The translations under genes were made by a program, and so were the position numbers. Of a DNA stretch of 64,000 bases, positions 1 through 10,703 are shown in pieces; the stretch's first letter is position 1, and each line of letters begins with the position of its first letter. Source of the DNA: Alloascoidea africana (taxonomy: Eukaryota > Ascomycota > Alloascoideomycetes > Alloascoideales > Alloascoideaceae); assembly GCA_030581615.1 (NCBI GenBank), contig JAKTTT010000036.1:167534-231533 (forward strand). The letters run 5' to 3'. The notes beneath the pieces are model-generated. The model ran no database searches and was not told the origin of the DNA. It saw nothing but the letters and a program-made list of their open reading frames with translations.

Positions 1-1787
1 AGCCCGTTGTCCGTGTCATATGTCCTGGGCATCGGGGGCAGTCGCGGGTGGATCAGCGTGGACATCAAAGCGGTATCCGAAACCAACGACGAAACCATAG
101 GTGCTATGCTGAATCTATCGTTAAGTCCAGGATACAGAGCACACGCTTCCATCAGCTCCCGCAGACTCGCCGATAATTGCTTCCTACCCGTGCTTGCGTT
201 CTTGGTCTCGGATGCACTGATCAGAGCATACCGGTATATCGATGCTCTTGATTGAGTGCTCAACATTGGACATGTCGAAACAACAACCGTGAAAAATCTC
301 TCCACTGTCTCCAAAATGCCCACAGGCGTGTCTTCAACAAACTTTGGCAAATGCGATAACAGATCCGCCAAAGCAGAATCCCCAGTTTTCGAACCCCCAG
401 TCGCCTTACTGTTCACACCTGGAGGTTCCGGAGGCTGGGCCAAATATGTACTCTGTGTAATAAGCTTGTCCAAAAACGGATTAAAACTAGCAGATGCAAT
501 TGAAACGAGATCAAGCAGTTCAGAAACAAGTGCCAGTATCTTTACCAACACCTCTTTATTCGCATCAACACTTGTCTTATTCGTCTCGGGCAAATAACAC
601 ACCTGTTCTAAACACCCGAAAATCTCATAAATATGGGGTAACATTTCTCGTTCCAATTTCAAAACCAACTCTTGTAAAAATTCAACAGCAAGAATGTGAA
701 GTTTGGATATCCGATACACAACAATCTGTTTGATATTCCCTGTTCGTGAATTTATAGAGAAATGTGAATAGTGTTTATTTAAAGAAAATAGAAACTTGAT
801 CAAAAGTACCAGTTTGCCAATCGGTACCTTCACAACGGTTTGTGTAGGTGTGGATAAAAACGCAGAAAGAAGCGAAAAATAGATGCCAAAAAGCTTGTTG
901 CTCTCACTGGACAACAAATCATCTGGATCAATCTCGGAAAGTGGTTTCATTGTTGTTGTTGATATCACCAATGGATTACTATCAATAAGAGACTTGAAAA
1001 TCACATTGTACTCCTCATCATCTGAAAAATCGATATATTTTTCAATCGACTCTTTAACTGTTGTCGTGATACCGGAAAGTACAGAGTTGAGAAGTTTCCT
1101 CCATTCCTGATGTTCAGAACCTTTCGGTGCCGTAAGGTGCAAAGACACAAAGCCTATGCCGATATTACGCTTCATCTCTTCCGATAAGCCCACAAATTTG
1201 TTTGGTTGCAGCGAATCGATCAGAAATGCGTGGTATCTTTTCGCAAACGGCCGGAATGTCGTGGAGTGCGATTGTAATACTCTGTTAATCTCTGGTATAG
1301 TGTACTCCACAACCTCTTCATCACGTCGAGACAACTCCAACAGCGCACTGATATATGCAGAAAGCCTTGGTGTCAAAATCTCTCTCGTGAAAGTCGGCTT
1401 ACCTCGAACTTGTTTGCATATGGACGAAATGGCCTCAATCACAACAGACTGGGTCACCAGTGGATCTGGAGCCGAGCTTTCCAGCATTTTTATCAGCATT
1501 GTAAGCCAGGTAGCGCCTTCCGAAGCCAAACACACAACATTCCTCTCGATCGTGGCTTTGCACAACTGAACGCCGCAGAATCGCAAAACCAATTGGTGGG
1601 ATCTCATCAGCGCCGAGATCCGTGAGCTCAGCTTTGTCAGTGTGGACTTTGAAATGTCACCAGAGGAAAGCACCCGCGTATTGTAAAACACTGCCAGCAC
1701 ATGCTCCAGGTTCTGAGCAAGCTTGTCCGCCTGCGCGGGGCTTAGAAGCACCGACACGAGCGTGTCCAGCGAGATATCCGAAGACAT
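1..1787 (-). CDS. RIX1: Rix1-type pre-rRNA processing protein (3' end outside window)
   Basis: Known role of the family: Rix1 is the scaffold of the Rix1-Ipi1-Ipi3 complex, which acts in the nucleus on ITS2 processing and late 60S pre-ribosome maturation. The reverse strand is open without a stop from the ATG at 1787 to the window edge (595 codons seen). The N-terminal 200 residues are helical-repeat-like and match the RIX1 Pfam pattern, with the LASEGATWLTMLIKMLE block near residue 90 and FRPFAKRYHAFL near 180. No intron is needed. The C-terminal, usually acidic, part lies beyond position 1. It is divergently arranged with PIS1 over 320 bp. Identification rests on my recognition of the N-terminal domain, so an unrelated helical-repeat protein is possible but less likely. 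Confidence 0.75.
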   Translation of the reverse strand, partial: MSSDISLDTLVSVLLSPAQADKLAQNLEHVLAVFYNTRVLSSGDISKSTLTKLSSRISALMRSHQLVLRFCGVQLCKATIERNVVCLASEGATWLTMLIKMLESSAPDPLVTQSVVIEAISSICKQVRGKPTFTREILTPRLSAYISALLELSRRDEEVVEYTIPEINRVLQSHSTTFRPFAKRYHAFLIDSLQPNKFVGLSEEMKRNIGIGFVSLHLTAPKGSEHQEWRKLLNSVLSGITTTVKESIEKYIDFSDDEEYNVIFKSLIDSNPLVISTTTMKPLSEIDPDDLLSSESNKLFGIYFSLLSAFLSTPTQTVVKVPIGKLVLLIKFLFSLNKHYSHFSINSRTGNIKQIVVYRISKLHILAVEFLQELVLKLEREMLPHIYEIFGCLEQVCYLPETNKTSVDANKEVLVKILALVSELLDLVSIASASFNPFLDKLITQSTYLAQPPEPPGVNSKATGGSKTGDSALADLLSHLPKFVEDTPVGILETVERFFTVVVSTCPMLSTQSRASIYRYALISASETKNASTGRKQLSASLRELMEACALYPGLNDRFSIAPMVSSLVSDTALMSTLIHPRLPPMPRTYDTDNG

Positions 1788-2107
1788 GGAGATGAAAAGA
1801 AGGCTCTTCCTCAGATGCTCTGGGGTGAAAAAAACAAAAAAATTATGGCAAATATTCAAGGTTCGGAAAAACATGTTGGTGCCTGTAGTTACGCGCGTGC
1901 GCGTACATCTGGGTCCTTTCAGAACGAGGTGATTCCGCATTATCTCCCTCCATCTCTCTATCTTCCATCCCCATCCCCATCCGCATCCTCTCACGTCTGC
2001 TTCGTTGCCAATCCGCTGCTGGGCCTTCCGTGCGCTGGGTATAGTCCTCATCTGAGTCCGAGAGTTCCTGAACCGATAATCGCCGGCGTCGACAAGTACA
2101 CACACAG
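1788..2107. promoter_or_regulatory. RIX1/PIS1 divergent promoter region
   Basis: A 320-bp spacer between two divergent start codons. It holds an A-rich tract near 1829-1845 on the RIX1 side and a C/T-rich tract (about 1940-1990) on the PIS1 side. No ORF of interest and no clear named binding site was seen. Confidence 0.5.
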
Positions 2108-2888
2108 ATGATTAAGCAACTGACTCCTGTTACGACAGGCACAATCTTTCTCTATATACCGAACCTGATCGGGTACTCGAGGGTCATCTTTGCCCTCAGT
2201 TCTCTATTCTATATGCAGTGGCACCCAAAGTATTGCACAATTCTCTACTGTCTCTCCTGTTTTCTGGATGCTCTTGACGGTGCCGCTGCGAGAAGATATA
2301 ATCAGTCCTCGCAGTTTGGAGCGATTCTCGATATGGTCACGGATCGGTGCACCACAAGCTGTTTGATCTGCTTTCTCTGCGTGGCATATCCCAAGTACGC
2401 CGTTGCGTTCCAAGTTCTGATATCTCTGGGTAAGTTTGCCAACTTTTTGAATTTTTTTTTTCTTTTTTTTTTCTTTTTTGGTGGCCCGGACCTAACGGTA
2501 GATAGACCTGGCTTCTCACTACATGCACATGTATGCCATGATGGCAACTGGCCACACCCATAAGAATGTGAGCGAGAAGGACAACTGGATATTGTATCTC
2601 TACTACACAAACAAAAAGGTTCTATTCACGTTCTGTGCGTTCAATGAGCTTTTCTTCGTGGCTCTATATCTCTACTCTTTCCCCTTGAAGACTCCTCCTC
2701 ATCTCGGCTACTTTGGTGAGATTCCGCTCTCCTATGCCACCATAATTGGACTCGTGACGTTCCCGCTCTGGTTAGGAAAGCAAATCATTAATGTAATTCA
2801 GCTGTACCGTGCTGCAATTGTGCTCGCGGAAAGTGACGTGGAATTGAAAAATGCCCAACTTGTTGCAAACACAACAAAAGCAGAGTAA
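2108..2888 (+). CDS. PIS1: Phosphatidylinositol synthase (CDP-diacylglycerol-inositol 3-phosphatidyltransferase)
   Basis: Makes phosphatidylinositol from CDP-diacylglycerol and myo-inositol in the ER membrane. Two exons, 2108-2429 and 2506-2888, give 234 aa (S. cerevisiae Pis1 is 220). The complete CDP-alcohol phosphotransferase signature DG-x2-AR-x8-G-x3-D-x3-D is visible in exon 1 (DGAAARRYNQSSQFG then AILDMVTD). Several hydrophobic membrane segments follow, and exon 2 begins with the conserved DLASHYMHMYAM block. The 76-nt intron starts GTAAGT, contains a long T tract and a CTAAC about 10 nt before the TAG acceptor. Splicing at these sites restores the frame exactly (CTG G|AC CTG). Unspliced reading would run into a low-complexity Phe tract and stop at 2563. 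Confidence 0.93.
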
Positions 2889-2913
2889 ACGGGAGGGAAA
2901 ATGAAATCAACAA

Positions 2914-2946
2914 GTGTAAGTACAAGTACAAGCACAAGTACCAGCA
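2914..2946. repeat. Imperfect AAGTAC-type tandem repeat
   Basis: About five copies of a hexamer of the form AAGTAC/AAGCAC lie just after the PIS1 stop codon. Simple-sequence repeat. Confidence 0.7.
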
Positions 2947-3040
2947 CAACGTGTGGAAGTGGTTGAATGGAGTGGAAAAGGGTTTTGTTGACTACTAGCA
3001 AGATAGTGCTGTCACGTCTGTTTGGAATCAGAAACGTAGC

Positions 3041-3069
3041 CATAATCATAATCATAATCATAATCATAA
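3041..3069. repeat. CATAAT hexamer microsatellite
   Basis: About five perfect tandem copies of CATAAT in the PIS1 3' region. Likely length-variable between strains. Confidence 0.8.
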
Positions 3070-3664
3070 TACACATCAAAATGACTTTAAAATCTACTTT
3101 GAATCCAGTTTGTATCTTTCACTGGTTCGTCTTTTCCTACTTGTAAAAACCTGCATACATTTGGTTATGTATGATGGCGTTTTAACCGCTATAGAATCAA
3201 TGATCCTCATCCACTTTTTCCATTCCCGCAACACACAACTACGCCAAAAAAAAAAAAAAGCTTCTAAATACGTGTAATGGCTTTAATGTCTCGTTCGGAT
3301 CGGGTATGCCAGCTCATACTACCCTGGCATATTCATTCACACTGATGATGCCAGGTCGCGATCTTCAATTCTTTATTATTATTATGCACCTCTCCATACT
3401 AAGCGTAGGCCGTTCCATAGGAAAGGGCAGTGCCCAAGTCGTACAATCTTTTTTTTTTTGGCTTATCTTGTCTGTCGCATAGTTATAATTCTCATTCTCG
3501 TCAAAGCCGAGATAATGAAAGGATGTGCAGTGTGGGAAAATCAAATTAGATCAAATACTCGGACAAACGCAAAATACTTGGCGCTAAAATGGTTTGCATC
3601 TATCGGTAATGCAAAGCCAGTGAAAATCTCTTCTTTTTATCACCGTAAAAAGCTTGGGCTTGAA

Positions 3665-6600
3665 CTACCAATCTTTCAGTGTCTTCAACAGAGGCATATC
3701 TATTGCCCGAGAACTTTTTAGTGCCTCCGTGGCTTTGAGTCGGGAGTAGTAAATAGGACAATCCTGGGAGACGCACTCATTGCCACCCGATTTTTCGCCA
3801 TTTGCGCACTGACGACAGATCATTTCGAGCTCTTGCAACTTGTTCTCTCGTTGCTTGATTCTCGTGGTCAACACGCCGATTGCATTGTCGTTGTCAGTAG
3901 AGCACGTTTCGCACACTTTTAAGCGGCCTTGGCCAGGTCGTCGGAGACAAACAGGACACAGATTGGATTCTCCATAAACACGAAGATTGCCAAACTCTCC
4001 TTTATTCGTTAATCCAACAGGCTGCACAGAATCGTATTTTGGCATTTCTTCATACCATTGTCGAACATCAACTCCCATTACATTAAAAATTCGTTCTAAT
4101 GGCGGTAAGATATTCTTGTTGATGTAATATTCGCTATCCAACTCCAGATTGTGATTGTTCAAAAGCGTATCGGGGAAAACACACCGATCTCGTAATCGAG
4201 TTCCATGCCGCTTCTTGATCACAACATACCGGACCCTTTCCTTGTATTGTGGCTCCGCCCTGCTGTCTTTCTCCATGTGTCGAGCAGCAAGTAATGCTCC
4301 TGGTGGAACACTACCACTCTCTTTATAAGATCCCAGCTTGACTTCTTTCGCAAAGCAAAAATCTTGAACTGATACATTCCCGAGCATGATGTTTCTCCAC
4401 TGGTCCTGTAAATACTTTTTAATTTGGGATAGATCACACGTTTCAAACAGCACCTTTAAGGCCTTCTCTTCAATCTTTTGTTGTGCAGGTGTGCCATCCC
4501 GGCGAACCGTCTCAATTCCTTTCGCATCAAAAATCGGCTCTTTCTGATTTTCATCTTCATAGGAATATCCAACGTATCTTTTCTTTGCAAGTAAAACACA
4601 AGGATGATACACTTTTTCAAGCTTCAACTTTATGGGACTGGGATTCATATTCGTAACCTGTTTGCTGATTTCTCTACCAATTGCAAATGCCTGTTCTCGG
4701 CTTTTATGCGGTAAGTAAACAAATAAAGAATCCGTGTCTCCGTATACAACCTCAGCCCCCCATTCTTGGTTAGAATGGATTAGATCAATGGCCCTTTCCA
4801 AAGTTTCCCGCCCAGTTTGAACAATACTGTCTGCAATTTCCGCACATGGCATACGTCCGGAAAACGTTGCTGAGGTGTATCCATAAGTGACATTCGCAAT
4901 AAGTTTGAGGGCCAATTGCCGATTATTACAAAGTTTTTGTAATGCAATGTCAGATTTTGGAAAAACTCCCATCGCATCCTTGACCATGACTCTGGTTTCC
5001 AAAATTTCGCTCAACATTTTGGATAGAAGAGATTTCCTAATTGACGGTTTGACAAACATGAGGCCATTTGGTGATATTGTTATGTCTTTCTGTAACAAAT
5101 CGAGTATTCCTGGCTTCAAGTCAAGATGTGTAACCCCAATCTTGTTCTTACTCGTTTTACTGGATAGCCCAATGTTGTTCCTTAGCCGTCCCAGCAATGT
5201 TGAATAGCAGTAATTGTAAGCAATCATCACTGAAGGATACAGCGACTGGAAATCCAAAACGACAAGCGGGCTATTGTAAAATTTGGATTCCGGTTCCATG
5301 ACCAGTGGAAGACACTCCAGAGCATCTTGTTTCGCCACCTGTTTCTTTGACGGCGATATAAGCATAAAGTTTTCCGCTTTGGTTAAGCGGGTCATTAGAG
5401 ACTCAATCTTGTATTGAGAACCTCGCGTGAATACAGAATAAAAATTGATCCCAATAAGTCTTGCCTGCTCTGCAGTTCTGGATATCAATTCTTGCATTTC
5501 AATGAGTTGTAGATTCAACTTTATCCTCCTCGTAAAATATTCAAAAACCACTTTTTGATTGCTTGGTTCCTTAGAATTGAAAAATCTTGTTAAAGTTTGG
5601 TGCGAATAATGAGGAATTCGTATATGGAGCACATGAAAGACAACATTCTCAAAAGAGTAGCCTAGCAAGTTTAGATATGACCTTAACGGTCGCCAAATGT
5701 TCAGCATGTGTCTTCCTGTGATTCTGATTGCAGAGGCCTGTGTATATCCCCATCTGTCATTCGTCTTTCCAAAGCTTTTGCTCTTAGTTCTTGATAGCCT
5801 ACGACAAAAATCCAATGAGTATTTTTTGCGACATCGGTCAATTAGATAACCCCAAGAAGCGTTATGGATCTCATAACCACATAAAACATCAGGATCTGTT
5901 ACATTCACCAGATCAGCAAAACATTTTAGCATGTCGAGTTCATTTAGAAATAGTTCCAACTTGGTTCGAGTGAGTACTCGAAACCTTTGGAGATCCTTTT
6001 CTGATTCTCCAACGACCAGAATTCCGGACTCGGTGCCTACTCCAAACCGGTCTTCCAACTGTTCGGATTCGATTTTCCAAAACATTGCAGTGATCTCATC
6101 TTTTTCAGGATCGGGATAAAATTTGCCTCTTGTCTTGATGAAAAGTTCAAGGGTAAGGATTCCCAGACTGTTGTACGTTTTACTCTTTGATTGCGAACGG
6201 AGCTTTTGTGTAGGATATCTAAATCCGTACTTACTTTTCGGCGTCGCCATCTCAATTTGAGTGAAAAATTTGTCTTTGTTAAATTTTGATTTTAGATTTG
6301 TCCTTTGCGTACTCGTCTTTTGTTTTTGAACTTCAACCCATTTGGCAACACTTTCATAGGATGGCGGTTGAGGGAGATAGGCCAGTTTTGCCTTTGCCAA
6401 CTGTTTGCTCTCTTTATTTACACCTTCGTCATTCATATTCTTCAATATGTTCAACTCTTGGTTTAAATTACGTAGCTTCTCTAACTCGTTCATAATCGAA
6501 TATCCCTTTTTAAAGACAAAGTCGGGCAGGAACTCTGTTGAATCCCCTTTAATGTTCCCCTTGACCCCAGCATATACCATCTGCTTCTTTGGGAGATCAC

Positions 6601-8467
6601 TATCCTTACTGTAATAAGGATCTCGATAGATGATTCTCGGTAGACCAAGAGCTTCTAAATCGTCGAGTATTGTGCGAGGCTCTGGAGGTACAACTCGATA
6701 TTCAAGAAGTCGACTAGCCATATCAAAACTGTCTGTCGCTTTTCGAACGGCAATGTCAGATGATGATGATGATGGTTTGTTTAGAGGGGTAGAGGTGACA
6801 CCGTCAACATTATGCCTGCTCACGGCGACAGCAGCATTGGAGCCTTCTGGTTTGTTTCCCCTGATGCCTACATCTTCAGCATGTCTCTAAACAAACAAAA
6901 AAACTTTGTTAATACATAATTGTCAACATTAAATCATTCATGTACTTGCCTTTCGTTTTCGAGAAAGAGCCAACACTTGTGAATCGCTTTTGGTCATGTC
7001 TCTGGTCACATTCTGAGAGCTGCGATCGTCTAGTTTGAAGCTGTTCTTTTCTTCATTGACATCAGTTTCTTCTTCTTCTTCTTCATCGTCAATGTACTCT
7101 CTGTTTTCGCTCTCGTCCTCTTTCTCCTCATCAATACGCAGCTCATCTTCGATCGCAGCTAGAACATCAAATCCATCATCCTCCAAAATCTCTTTTTCCA
7201 GCTCCATAAACGTATCATTTGCTTCTTCATCAACAAAACCACTATGATCGCCATCACCTTCTTCTTCAATCTCCGGAACCAAATATAATACTGTCTCCAA
7301 GGCTGTTGGTACCAAATGCTCGAACGGCGCTTTTTTCACAAACGTTTCAAACTTGACCTTTTGTTTGCATTTGCGCTTGCTCTCTTCAATGCATAGAGAG
7401 AATTGCTCGTTCAAATCCTCGTTCGCAAGCCATGCATTATCACGATAGTGCCTATCTTGGGCGCCAGTCCCCTGAGCCGCGTATGGCTTACACCCTTTCG
7501 AGGCTCTTTGACTCTGAATGTCGCTCCATATTTCTTTTGTTGAATGGAGAAAGATTAACTCTGGATTAAGGGGTTTGATTCTTTCGACAAAATCATGGTG
7601 TAGATTTCTATTTTCAAGGTCAAATCTGTTCTCGATCCAAAGAGGGCTAATGTCGACTTCCAATGGACATTTGCCCATCTTTGGAAATGATCTAGGATCA
7701 AGAAGGAGGCTCGGAGTTACTTTACTGGCAATCCACACTGCCAATGACTTTGACGCTTCGTAATCATCTTCTGTATTCTCATCGTCGTCTTCTTGATCTA
7801 CTTCCGTCTCATTGTCTTGATTCTTGCGTGCCTGTCTAAACAAGGCTTTTGATAGCTTTAACCAGCCACATCCAAACAAATTAAAGTCCACAAAGAATTG
7901 TAAAATATAAGGGATATGCGATTCAAAGGTTTGCCATCGACGTCCCAGAATCTCTCCCTTCTGGAGCAGGTCCACTATTCGATGCAGCAATGACGGATTT
8001 AAAAAGTAGATCTTGAAATAGTATTCCCACCCAACATGAAAGCCGTAGAACGGAACCGCTTTGCAAACCGTTACTCCTGCGATATAGCGAGCAACGTTTT
8101 TCTGGCTGGCTCTAGCCGGCAAAGTCTTGTTCTCATCGCGCTTGAACGATCGCGCGACGGCATCTTCGAGAGCCTGGAAAAGACGCGCCGACTCGCTCAC
8201 AAAATCGTCCGGATTCTTCGCGCCCCTGTACTCGACATAAACATAGGGGAAGACGTTGTGGACATGGGCCAGCACGGCGTGGCCGCCATCTGTTGTGCCA
8301 AAAACGCGACAGATCGGGACCTGGGCGTAGTGTCTCGGACAAGCGAAACCCTGGCCGGGATGGGTCGCCGAGCGGTCCAAGGACGACGGCAGAGCCAGAT
8401 ACGAGTCGAAATCGTTCAGCTGGATGCTCAGAAAGCTCCCCGGTCTGTCTGGGCTGGCGCTGGCCAT
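3665..8467 (-). CDS. REV3: DNA polymerase zeta catalytic subunit Rev3
   Basis: Catalytic subunit of the translesion B-family polymerase zeta, which extends from lesions with Rev7 and Pol31/Pol32 and drives induced mutagenesis. Two exons, 8467-6950 and 6886-3665, give 1579 aa (S. cerevisiae 1504). Exon 1 carries the Rev3 N-terminal domain (FLSIQLNDFD, ICRVFGTTDGG, HVHNVFPYVYVEY) and a long acidic linker. Exon 2 carries the polymerase core: motif A DFQSLYPSVM near residue 1050, motif B NRQLALKLIANVTYGY, and catalytic motif C YGDTDS near 1219. Two C-terminal cysteine modules end the protein: CPVC...CETC near 1482 and CRQC...CVSQDC near 1530-1550, the latter being the 4Fe-4S-type CysB that binds Pol31. 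The junction is a 63-nt phase-0 intron with a GC donor. It shares a 108-bp divergent promoter with ATG29. Confidence 0.95.
6887..6949 (-). other. Probable GC-AG intron in REV3
   Basis: Read on the minus strand, exon 1 ends CGA AAG and the next bases are GCAAGT. A TATTAAC branch-like site, a T-rich tract and TTTAG follow. Only this pair keeps phase 0 between the two long Rev3 ORFs. The nearby GT (GTACAT, three bases further on) would shift the frame. The donor matches the GTAAGT consensus apart from the C at +2. Confidence 0.75.
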
Positions 8468-8575
8468 GATGATAGGCGATGAGGTTGGAGGCGATTACAG
8501 TTGCGCGGTCGGTCGCAAGCGATTCAGTCACCGCTTCCACCAGCGACTCCAGCAAGACCGCCACCGCCGCCAGCC
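8468..8575. promoter_or_regulatory. REV3/ATG29 bidirectional promoter
   Basis: Only 108 bp separate the two start codons, so both genes share this GC-rich region. It contains GCGATGAGG near 8477-8485, which resembles the PAC element, but neither gene belongs to the ribosome-biogenesis class usually linked with PAC. Confidence 0.55.
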
Positions 8576-9930
8576 ATGCCGGAGCAGAACAAGTTCGTGG
8601 TCTATCTGCGATTCCCGTTCCCGCGGAACGGGTTCGTGGACCCCAAGCCGGTGGGTGATTGCTCTCGTGGGCCTGGGCCGTTTCGCACTGCTCTGCCGCT
8701 AACCAGACAGGTACTAGATGCACTGGGACTCATCCAAAGAGAAGAGCCTCTGGGAGATAGTTTCTCGAACGCCGAGGTCTGCGGTGATGGACTGTATGTA
8801 TCCCAGTATATCCGTATAATGCTATTAATTGAACAGTGTAGTAACCTCAGCATTGCCTTTCTAGGGAATGTAATGTATGGGATAGATCATGGAGCTGAGA
8901 GGCAAACATGTCACTAACTGGCGAAACAGTGCAAAGAAGTTCGATGTTAGCGTTCCTTTCATTCTCCAGCAGGCAGCATGGCTATACGAGAAAGAGCTCC
9001 AGCAGGTGCAAACCCATATGAGACGGATATCGTCCATGTCGGACACCGTGTCTGGTGGAGGCCTCCCTGCGAACCAAGGCTCGCCTGCCTCTGGGGGAAG
9101 TTTCAAGAAAGAAGAAGGGCCGATAAGATCGTCGTTTGCTAATCTACGGCACTTGATTAGCCATAATCAGCAGTCTTCTTCGTCCTCGTCCTCGGGAACG
9201 TCGAGGCCGCTTCACATCGCTGTCAAGTCATCGGACGGCCTGCCTGGGCCTCGAGAAGCCAGCGTGGACACGGCTTTGCGTGACAAGTCCAAGGCCCAGG
9301 ACGCTGGCAATGCTTCTTTTTACAAGGAAATGAGTGCTGCGTTCACGGCTGGAACGGCTAATAAGGGGATTATGGCTGAGCCCGATACATTCTACTACGA
9401 TGGACTGGATGAAGAAGCAGACGAAGAGAGCGGATTTGACTCCAGCGACAGCGAGATGCTAGGCACAGACTACCAAGACACAAAGAAGCTGTTAAGTATT
9501 TCTAGGATTCTACCCTCTGGAAGAAAGCCGGAACATTTGAGCACCAGAAATGGGAATGATGCCAGCATTGAAGAGGGCGAAGAGGACGATCAGGAGGACT
9601 TTGATGATGTTGACGAGGGCTTTGACAATGCCTTTGTTCCATTTGACGAGCAAGAGATTGAGCTCGTTACAGCGCGGGACGCAATAACTTCGGGTAGTGT
9701 AAAGGGCTCTGATCTAGGAAAGAAGAGCGAGGAGCTGGATAGCTTTAATTCTTCCTTTAGTGATTTGGCAGGTATGAGACAACTCCAACATTTTGTTCTC
9801 CTCATTTGATCTTGTGCTGGAAGTCTAACATTTGTATGTTATAGCTGCCGGATTGAGTAAGTCGGCATTAGAAGAAGAGATTCTACTGATGAAGAATAAT
9901 AAGTCATCGGGATCCTCAGACAGATACTAG
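8576..9930 (+). CDS. ATG29: Autophagy protein Atg29
   Basis: Known role: Atg29 works with Atg17 and Atg31 in the scaffold at the phagophore assembly site. Proposed exons 8576-8650, 8718-8776, 8900-9771 and 9845-9930 give 363 aa in one frame. The N-terminus holds the Atg29 pattern KFVVYLRFPFPRNGFVDPKP, then HWDSSKEKSLWEIVSRTP, then NWRNSAKKFDVSVPF and LLQQAAWLYEKE-like residues (here ILQQAAWLYEKE). The middle is Ser-rich and acidic. The C-terminus SFSDLA-x-SALEEE-like (across intron 3) is also typical. Introns 1 and 3 are secure (intron 3: GTATGA, CTAAC, TATAG). Intron 2 is chosen by frame and by family spacing between SR and W; its donor GTCTGC is weak, while a textbook GTATGT (8790) cannot be joined in frame. 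The start ATG gives the expected short N-terminus. Confidence 0.85.
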
Positions 9931-10503
9931 GTTGATCTTTATGATTTGAGAAGCTATGAGTGTAGATAACCCGTTTCTTTAATCATCATGTTGGCACATT
10001 TCGGTGATGACGGGAAAGTGAATTTCTATATTGGGCGGTTTAAGTTACAGAAAAGACTTTTTATACTCTCTGTTGCTTTCGACCTTTAATGGGCAGTTAT
10101 TTTTATGGAAAATGATGGTGGTAGTATTAATATAAATGGGTTGATTTGAAAATTGACTGATACTGATCAACATTTGTTTGATTTCATGGTCTCTTGGATG
10201 GAAAATGTTAACTAGACAAGATCGAATTGTAGCGTAAGTAGCACAGCTCTTTTGGATATATTTTGACTAGTTTATGTGATTTAAGCGGCAATTAGTAAAT
10301 ACAAAGATGCTTAAAAGTGAAATGCTGATACATTTATGTTTCTGTACAGCAACAATGCTTAAACAATTGGCTATCAAACAATACGGAGTGCCAAACCTTA
10401 CGATTGCTTATTACTAGTCCATCAAACATTACAATAAGAGCACTATAAAATCCACACTGATTACAAGCCACCGAGCCTTATAAATCTATTTTGGGGCATT
10501 CAT

Positions 10504-10510
10504 TGTGGCG
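10504..10510 (+). promoter_or_regulatory. Met31/Met32-like site (TGTGGCG)
   Basis: Core TGTGGC, the binding core of the yeast zinc-finger regulators Met31/32 of sulfur genes, lies about 195 bp before the TUM1 start. Inferred from the motif and the gene's function. A 6-7 bp match alone is weak. Confidence 0.35.
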
Positions 10511-10550
10511 GAAAACCGTCAAAGTTCCTTTTGACCTTGATTCTGATAGC

Positions 10551-10557
10551 CACGTGA
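10551..10557 (+). promoter_or_regulatory. Cbf1-like E-box CACGTGA
   Basis: CACGTGA, the Cbf1 consensus read in reverse, lies about 150 bp before the TUM1 ATG and 40 bp from the TGTGGCG site. In yeasts this pair recruits Met4 to sulfur-assimilation genes. Confidence 0.45.
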
Positions 10558-10703
10558 GGAACATCTCCTCCACTTTAGCTCTCCGGGGATCAGGAGTGAC
10601 TTTGATTTATCAACAAGGAAACCTGTTTCTCTGACTTAAACTATAGGTAAAATTGCTCGGTAACGCGGAAAGCTCTCAATCTTCACGAATTGTCTGATAC
10701 ATA

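Larger units (their letters stand above)
2889..3664. other. PIS1/REV3 convergent 3' intergenic region
   Basis: 776 bp between two convergent genes. It contains two short tandem repeats (about 2914-2946 and 3041-3069), poly-A at 3245-3260 and poly-T at 3450-3460. There is also a small inverted repeat, TATGCCAG...CTGGCATA (3305-3331), with another ATGCCAG copy about 15 nt downstream. No gene seen. Confidence 0.6.
9931..10703. promoter_or_regulatory. ATG29 3' region and TUM1 promoter
   Basis: 773 bp without a credible ORF. The distal part is AT-rich 3' flank of ATG29. The proximal 200 bp before TUM1 hold a CACGTGA E-box and a TGTGGCG motif, listed separately. Confidence 0.6.

Noticed and set aside
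2108-2563. Unspliced PIS1 ORF of 151 codons
   Set aside because: Its last third is a translation of the intron (Phe tract). Splicing restores the conserved remainder of the enzyme.
3305-3331. Hairpin TATGCCAG...CTGGCATA as a terminator or regulatory RNA
   Set aside because: An 8-bp stem with an 11-nt loop between convergent yeast genes is easily expected by chance, and yeast termination does not rely on such hairpins.
8036-8482. 148-codon plus-strand ORF inside REV3 exon 1
   Set aside because: Shadow frame of the GC-rich 5' part of REV3. No domain, and the opposite strand is conserved.
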